A stretch of DNA of 64,000 bases. It comes from an uncultured Pelagibacteraceae bacterium. Its GTDB lineage: Bacteria; Pseudomonadota; Alphaproteobacteria; Pelagibacterales; Pelagibacteraceae. Below the pieces are notes generated by a model. That model was given only the letters and a program-made list of their open reading frames with translations, was not told where the DNA came from and did no database searches. Each line of letters starts with the position of its first letter. Position 1 is the stretch's first letter. Below are positions 59,627 through 64,000 of this stretch, piece by piece. The DNA is taken from contig CACJRJ010000001.1 of assembly GCA_902595725.1 (NCBI GenBank), positions 1-64,000 of the forward strand, in the 5' to 3' direction. Position numbers and translations under genes: made by a program.

Positions 59627-61765
59627 ATGAGCAATACTAAATTAAAAATTTATCTAGGCGACATAACATATGACACTATAATATATGTTTCAGATACCAT
59701 TCCAATTAATATTGGTTATGTAGGTTCATATATAAAAAAAAATTTTGGAGATAAAGTTGATATAGAATTATTCAAGTATCCAAATGATATACTTAAAAAG
59801 CTGAAGGAAGATCCTCCAGATATGATTGGCCTAAGTAATTATTCTTGGAATAGCAATCTATCAGAATTTATAGCCTCATTTGCTAAAAAAATTAATCCAA
59901 ACGTTATTACTGTCCAGGGAGGAACAAATTTTCCTTATGACGAATATTCTCAAAAGAAATTTCTAATTAATAGACCCTCAACTGATGTTTATACTATCCT
60001 TGAAGGAGAAAAGTCATGTACAAACATCGTTCAAAGAATTTTTGATGTTAATAAAAATATAAAAAATTTTTTTGAAACACCTATCGATGGATGTATTTTT
60101 ATAAAACCAGAGACTAGAAACACAAAAAATGTAACAACTGTTAAAGGAAAAATATTGGATAGGATTAAAGATTTAGATGAAATTCCATCACCTTATTTGA
60201 CTGGAATTTTAGATAAATTTTTTGATGGAAATTTAACTCCTTTCTTGGAAACTAACAGAGGATGTCCTTTCACTTGTTCTTTTTGTCATACTGGTGATTT
60301 TTATTTTCATAAATTAAATAAATTTTCTGAGAAAAGAGTTAAAGAAGAAATAGATTATATAGGAAAGAAAGCTGGTAAATTAGGTATAACAAATTTACAT
60401 TTGGCAGATGTTAATTTTGGAATGTATCCAACTGATAAAAAAACTTGTGAATTTTTTTTAGAAAGTAAAAAAAAATATAATTGGCCACTTCAAATTATTG
60501 GAACAACTGGAAAAAACGCTAAAGAAAGAGTTATAGAGATAACTGGAATTCTAGGGGATATGTTCGCAATTAACATGGCCATGCAATCGATGAGCGAAAC
60601 AGTTTTAAAAAACATTGAAAGAACAAATATTAAATTAGACCATATGGATACAATTAACGAACATTTGAGAAAAGAAGGTAGAAATACAATGGGAGAGTTA
60701 ATTGTACCGTTGCCAGGTGAAACAAAAGAAAGTTTTATTGATGGATTAAATACAATGCTTAATTCAGGGGTTTCGTCTGTTTGTATTTATACGTTAATGA
60801 TGCTTCATGGAACTAAATTCCAAGAACCTGAATATAGAAAAAAATTTGGATATGAAAGTAAATTTAGAATAGTTCCACTTGATTTTGGTGAATACGAAGG
60901 TCATAAAATTTTTGATTACGAAGAAGTAGGTATTGCTTCTAAAGATTTTTCTTTTGGTGATTATTTAGGAGCTAGAGCCATGGCACTATTAGTAGAGTCT
61001 TTACATAACGGAAGACCTTTTGATGAGTTTTTTAAGTATGCTAAGCTATTTGATATACAACCAGCAACAATGTTAAAAATATTATATGACAATATATCGA
61101 ATGCTTCAGAAGATATTAAAAGAGTGGTTAATGATTTTATTAATGAAACTAAAGGTGAGTTGTGGGAAAGTGAAGAAGAGTTGTTGAAACATTACAGAAA
61201 AGAAGAAAATTATCAAAAATTAAAAAAAGGAGAAGTGGGTGGTAATCTAATTTATAAATATAAATCTTTAAGTATAGTTAAATGCGGTTCAAGTTGGATA
61301 GATTTTATAGAAAAACAACTATTTGAAACAATAAAGGATAAATATCCAACTATGAAATCGTATTTGAAAATTGAAGATGAAATATCAGAAATAGCTAAAT
61401 TTTGTAAATCAAAAATAAGTGGGTTGCTGGATGTAAATTCTGATGTAAGTCCTATTTCAAGCAAATTTAATTATAATATAGTTGAATGGATTGATGAAGG
61501 GTGCATCAAAAGATTAAAAAATTATGAATTTGAGAATGGAAAAGAAAAAATATGTTTCGAATACTCAAATGATCAAATTGTAATGAGAAGGGATTATTTT
61601 AAAAGATATGGAACAGGCATAAACGCCTTATCAAAAATAGTTACTCGAATTGCTGGCCTAGAAAGCCAATTTAGAAAAATTAAAAATAATGAATTTAATG
61701 AATTAAGAAACATTTATAAAAAAGTTGATGATCAATGGCTCACTAAATATGCTATGTCTGGATAG
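59627..61765 (+). CDS. Large B12-binding-type radical SAM protein of unknown function
   Basis: A 712 aa protein. Residues about 1-150 form a Rossmann-like domain (IPINIGYVGSYIKKNFGDKV, DPPDMIGLSNYSWNSNLSEF, VQGGTNFPYDEY) with the layout of cobalamin-binding domains but without a visible DxHxxG. The radical SAM core has NRGCPFTCSFCHTGDFYFHK: C213, C217, C220 bind the 4Fe-4S cluster. HLADVNFGMYPTDKK and GELIVPLPGETKESFIDGL continue the barrel. The last about 330 residues, including FGDYLGARAMALLVESLHNG, have no recognised domain. Probably modifies a peptide, lipid or metabolite; substrate unknown. Confidence 0.82.
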   Translation: MSNTKLKIYLGDITYDTIIYVSDTIPINIGYVGSYIKKNFGDKVDIELFKYPNDILKKLKEDPPDMIGLSNYSWNSNLSEFIASFAKKINPNVITVQGGTNFPYDEYSQKKFLINRPSTDVYTILEGEKSCTNIVQRIFDVNKNIKNFFETPIDGCIFIKPETRNTKNVTTVKGKILDRIKDLDEIPSPYLTGILDKFFDGNLTPFLETNRGCPFTCSFCHTGDFYFHKLNKFSEKRVKEEIDYIGKKAGKLGITNLHLADVNFGMYPTDKKTCEFFLESKKKYNWPLQIIGTTGKNAKERVIEITGILGDMFAINMAMQSMSETVLKNIERTNIKLDHMDTINEHLRKEGRNTMGELIVPLPGETKESFIDGLNTMLNSGVSSVCIYTLMMLHGTKFQEPEYRKKFGYESKFRIVPLDFGEYEGHKIFDYEEVGIASKDFSFGDYLGARAMALLVESLHNGRPFDEFFKYAKLFDIQPATMLKILYDNISNASEDIKRVVNDFINETKGELWESEEELLKHYRKEENYQKLKKGEVGGNLIYKYKSLSIVKCGSSWIDFIEKQLFETIKDKYPTMKSYLKIEDEISEIAKFCKSKISGLLDVNSDVSPISSKFNYNIVEWIDEGCIKRLKNYEFENGKEKICFEYSNDQIVMRRDYFKRYGTGINALSKIVTRIAGLESQFRKIKNNEFNELRNIYKKVDDQWLTKYAMSG

Positions 61766-61809
61766 CAATGATTTTATTATAAGATTAAGTTTCTAAAAAA
61801 AAAATTGAA

Positions 61810-62463
61810 TTATTTTTTTTCGTTTACAACAAAAAATAATTTTCGTGGAAATGAACCTTCTTCAAATTTATCTAGAGAAATATTTTTAAATCCATCTAAC
61901 AATGAATTAACTTTTTCTTCTGAAAAATAATGAACAATAAATCCATCGTTTTCATATAGGTCTTCTCCTACATGAGCTCCATTTTGAAAATCTCCATCTT
62001 TTGTATGACGAACTGTATAAATATTAATACCACCAGGTTTTAAAATTCTTTTAATTTCGTTATTTAATTTTTGTAAATCATCTGTTGTTAAAGCCATACA
62101 ATAAAGCATATGAGAATAGCATGCTTCTATCGAATTATCTTCAAATGGCAGTTTTTGTCTTACATCAAATAGTTTTGTTGAAATGTATTTAGATAAATTT
62201 TCTTTTTTAATTTTTTTATTAATAATTTCAATACCAGATGGACTATAATCTAAAGCAATTGTATGAATTGAGTTTTTTCCAAAAAATATAGTATCTCTTC
62301 CTAGTCCGGCTCCAATCTCAATTATTCTATCAATATTTTTTTTTTGAAAAAATTCTAAGGCTTTTTTTGCTGAGATACTTGGCTCAAGACCAAACATCTC
62401 AGGCTTATTTGAGAAATTTTTTTCCCAATGCTGAGATTGTTGGTCTAATTCGTTTTGATCCAA
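61810..62463 (-). CDS. Class I SAM-dependent methyltransferase
   Basis: A 217 aa methyltransferase. SAM-binding motif I is IIEIGAGLGRDTIFF near residues 44-58, the acidic residue of motif II is in TIALDYSPSG, and motif IV is FEDNSIEACYSHML. LKPGGINIYTVRHTKDGDF is motif VI/post. The overall look is that of TehB/UbiE-like small-molecule methyltransferases. It starts 3 nt after the peroxiredoxin stop on the same strand, which implies co-transcription, and it converges on the radical SAM gene. Substrate unknown. Confidence 0.85.
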   Translation of the reverse strand: MDQNELDQQSQHWEKNFSNKPEMFGLEPSISAKKALEFFQKKNIDRIIEIGAGLGRDTIFFGKNSIHTIALDYSPSGIEIINKKIKKENLSKYISTKLFDVRQKLPFEDNSIEACYSHMLYCMALTTDDLQKLNNEIKRILKPGGINIYTVRHTKDGDFQNGAHVGEDLYENDGFIVHYFSEEKVNSLLDGFKNISLDKFEEGSFPRKLFFVVNEKK

Positions 62464-62466
62464 GAC

Positions 62467-63129
62467 TTACTTATTAGGATCTGGTACTTTACGAAGATAA
62501 GGTTTTATTGTTTCCCATCCATCAGGATAGATTTTTTTTGCCTCATCATTTGTAACTTTAGGTACAATAATAACGTCTTCACCTGGTTTCCAATTAGCAG
62601 GTGTAGCTATTTTGTGCTTCGCAGTACGTTGCATTGAATCAATTGTTCTTAATATTTCATCAAAGTTTCTACCAGTGGTCATTGGATAAGTTAAAAATAA
62701 ACCAATTCTTTTGTCTGGTCTAATAACATAAACGGTTCTCACTGTTTCATTGTCTACTGCGGTACGGCCCATAGATGTTGTTCCTGCATCACCTTCTAAC
62801 ATATTGTAAAGCTTAGCTACTGCTAGGTCTTCATCTGCAACAATTGGATAATTTGGTTTTAATCCACAAACATCTTTAATATCTTCTAACCATTTAACAT
62901 GGTCTGATACTGGATCTACACTTAAGCCCATAACTTTTACATTTCTTTTTTCAAACTCTGGCTTCATTTTAGCTAATGCACCAAGTTCAGTTGTACAAAC
63001 TGGTGTAAAATCTTTTGGATGTGAAAATAAAACACCCCAACTATCCCCTAGCCACTCATGCAAAGATAATTTTCCTTCTGAAGTTTCAGCTGTGAAATCT
63101 GGTGCCAAACTATTAATTTTTAATGTCAT
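62467..63129 (-). CDS. 1-Cys peroxiredoxin (PRDX6-like)
   Basis: Reduces hydroperoxides in the cytoplasm. I use the ATG at 63129 (MTLKINSLAPDFTAETSEG, 220 aa), which has AGAGG at 63136-63140 upstream; the in-frame ATG at 63189 lies within the overlap with the divergent gene. The peroxidatic Cys is in HPKDFTPVCTTELG (about residue 47), the arginine in the FLTYP/TTGRNFDE region follows, and DPVSDHVKWLEDI and NYPIVADEDLAVAKLYNML are typical of the Prx6 class. VTNDEAKKIYPDGW and PYLRKVPDP form the C-terminal dimer arm. Confidence 0.93.
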   Translation of the reverse strand: MTLKINSLAPDFTAETSEGKLSLHEWLGDSWGVLFSHPKDFTPVCTTELGALAKMKPEFEKRNVKVMGLSVDPVSDHVKWLEDIKDVCGLKPNYPIVADEDLAVAKLYNMLEGDAGTTSMGRTAVDNETVRTVYVIRPDKRIGLFLTYPMTTGRNFDEILRTIDSMQRTAKHKIATPANWKPGEDVIIVPKVTNDEAKKIYPDGWETIKPYLRKVPDPNK

Positions 63130-63213
63130 TTTTTTCCTCTCATTAGTATTTTTTGGAACAATTATAAACAAGATTGATTTGCTATGCAATTTTTTATAGT
63201 GTCCTTATTGCTT

Positions 63214-63906
63214 ATGATTTTTGAACAGCTCTTTGACACTAAATCTTCAACTTATACTTACATTATATCAAGTGGAAAAGGTAGAGAGGCCTTAATAATT
63301 GATCCTGTAATTGAACATACAGATGAATATATAAAAATATTAAAAAATTTAGAATTAAAATTAGTTAAAGTAATTGATACTCATATACATGCTGATCATG
63401 TCACTGGGTTAAATGAACTAAACAAAAGAACTAACTGTACCAGAATTATGGGAGAAAAATCTAAATCCGAAGTAATTGATTTAAGAATAAAAGATAGCGA
63501 AAAAATAAATGTAGAAAACATAGAACTTAAAGCAATTTATACTCCAGGTCATACAGACTGTTCCTATAGTTATTTAATGAAAGATAGAGTTTTTACTGGT
63601 GATACTCTTTTAATAAATGGAACTGGGAGAACAGACTTTCAAAATGGAAGTGCGGAAGATGCTTACGAATCTTTGTTCAATAAATTATTAAAATTACCAA
63701 AAGATACTTTGGTATATCCAGCACATGATTATAATGGAAAAAAATATTCAACTATTGAAAATGAAAAAAATAATAATCCAAGACTTCAAGTAAGTTCAAA
63801 AGAACAGTATGCAGAAATTATGAATAATCTAAACTTAGCAAATCCCAAAATGATGGATGTTGCTATACCAGCAAATGTTAAAGGGCTTACTTTAGATAGA
63901 TTGTAA
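63214..63906 (+). CDS. ETHE1-like persulfide dioxygenase (metallo-beta-lactamase fold)
   Basis: Oxidises glutathione persulfide to sulfite and GSH in characterised relatives. The 230 aa protein, from ATG 63214 (MIFEQLFDTKSSTYTYIISS), has the metal motif THIHADHVTGLNEL (HxHxDH), the second His in YTPGHTDCSYSYLM, the Asp in FTGDTLLINGTGRTDF, and YPAHDYNGK for the last His. GTGRTDFQNG and the late NPRLQVSSKEQYAEIMNNLN are ETHE1-like rather than glyoxalase II. An in-frame ATG at 63184 lies upstream of the peroxiredoxin promoter region. No rhodanese domain is attached. Confidence 0.9.
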   Translation: MIFEQLFDTKSSTYTYIISSGKGREALIIDPVIEHTDEYIKILKNLELKLVKVIDTHIHADHVTGLNELNKRTNCTRIMGEKSKSEVIDLRIKDSEKINVENIELKAIYTPGHTDCSYSYLMKDRVFTGDTLLINGTGRTDFQNGSAEDAYESLFNKLLKLPKDTLVYPAHDYNGKKYSTIENEKNNNPRLQVSSKEQYAEIMNNLNLANPKMMDVAIPANVKGLTLDRL

Positions 63907-63961
63907 TTGGTGACAAATTTGACCTTGTATTTTAAATATCAACACATATTATATTCATAGT

Positions 63962-64000
63962 ATGGCATGCGATAACCCAAAATGTAAATGTACAAATTGT
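63962..64000 (+). CDS. Start of a Cys-rich, metallothionein-like small protein (partial)
   Basis: The ATG at 63962 opens a frame reading MACDNPKCKCTNC before the window ends: four Cys in 13 residues, in CxxxxCxC and CxxC spacings. The pattern resembles bacterial metal-binding small proteins or a zinc ribbon. Only 13 codons are visible, so the length, stop and function are unknown. It is 55 bp after the ETHE1-like gene on the same strand. Confidence 0.5.
   Translation, partial: MACDNPKCKCTNC

Noticed and set aside
1-64000. Prophage, insertion sequence, integron or CRISPR array
   Set aside because: I saw no transposase, integrase, terminal inverted repeats, direct-repeat array or abrupt composition change by reading; the tRNA has no adjacent integrase or duplicated end.

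Overview
The window looks like a piece of a SAR11-clade (Pelagibacterales) alphaproteobacterial chromosome. The DNA is very AT-rich by eye (not computed), genes lie almost end to end with many 1-22 nt overlaps, third codon positions are A/T, and the protein set is that of a streamlined marine oligotroph: organosulfonate and methylated-amine catabolism, binding-protein-dependent ABC uptake, the methylcitrate cycle and few regulators. I see no phage, IS element, CRISPR array, integrase or rRNA. No gap over 300 bp lacks a gene; the largest are 40112-40314, 32637-32823 (holds a tRNA), 55874-56032 and 12375-12529.

Layout. 1-4917 (minus): cysS start, nadE, class II DAHP synthase, glmS and a glmU that has only its acetyltransferase half. 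4983-9250 (plus): gph and a prpD-prpB-prpC methylcitrate operon. 9253-12374 (minus): nrdA-nrdB class I ribonucleotide reductase plus an unlisted small lipoprotein. 12530-23346: phosphohexomutase with a terminator, TauE-type exporter, dusA, an rpoZ with a long acidic tail, MFS transporter, beta-hydroxyacid dehydrogenase, FMN protein, gamma-carbonic anhydrase, thioredoxin-like protein and three glycan or hypothetical genes. 23343-26400 (minus): amino-acid ABC importer (binding protein, hairpin, two permeases, amidase) without an ATPase. 26471-30706: a fused SpeD-SpeE polyamine enzyme with class II aldolase, mtnA, mtnP and divergent apt, a coherent route for making spermidine and recycling its by-product methylthioadenosine. 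30707-35099: GT2, dTDP-glucose dehydratase family, tRNA-Met, guaC, and a two-HTH regulator.

35194-46689 is a sulfonate/amine locus: a DMGDH-like oxidase, alanine dehydrogenase and omega-amino-acid:pyruvate aminotransferase are divergent from tauA-tauB-tauC, followed by a secreted sugar-dehydrogenase-like protein, an Ldh_2 dehydrogenase and dhaL. TauC carries a very large N-terminal extension. 46686-55873: cupredoxin, msrB, bcp, SOUL protein, tiny membrane proteins, adenine/adenosine deaminase, epoxide hydrolase, dhaK, BASS transporter, a Pta-type acyltransferase, an HpsN-like sulfopropanediol dehydrogenase and pseudoazurin. 56033-64000: small exported protein, LysE and MFS transporters, hydrolase, racemase, a large radical SAM protein, methyltransferase, 1-Cys peroxiredoxin, ETHE1-like persulfide dioxygenase and the start of a Cys-rich peptide.

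The most striking observation is msrB (47185-47639). Its conserved N-terminus lies in a different frame from a signal-peptide-encoding ORF, and the two join exactly at A AAA AAA TAA, a classical -1 slippery heptamer followed directly by a stop. This is either a programmed or transcriptional slippage site controlling an exported MsrB, or a homopolymer error. Others worth attention are the sulfonate gene set, the enlarged TauC, the GlmU lacking its uridylyltransferase domain, and the polyamine/MTA recycling cluster.
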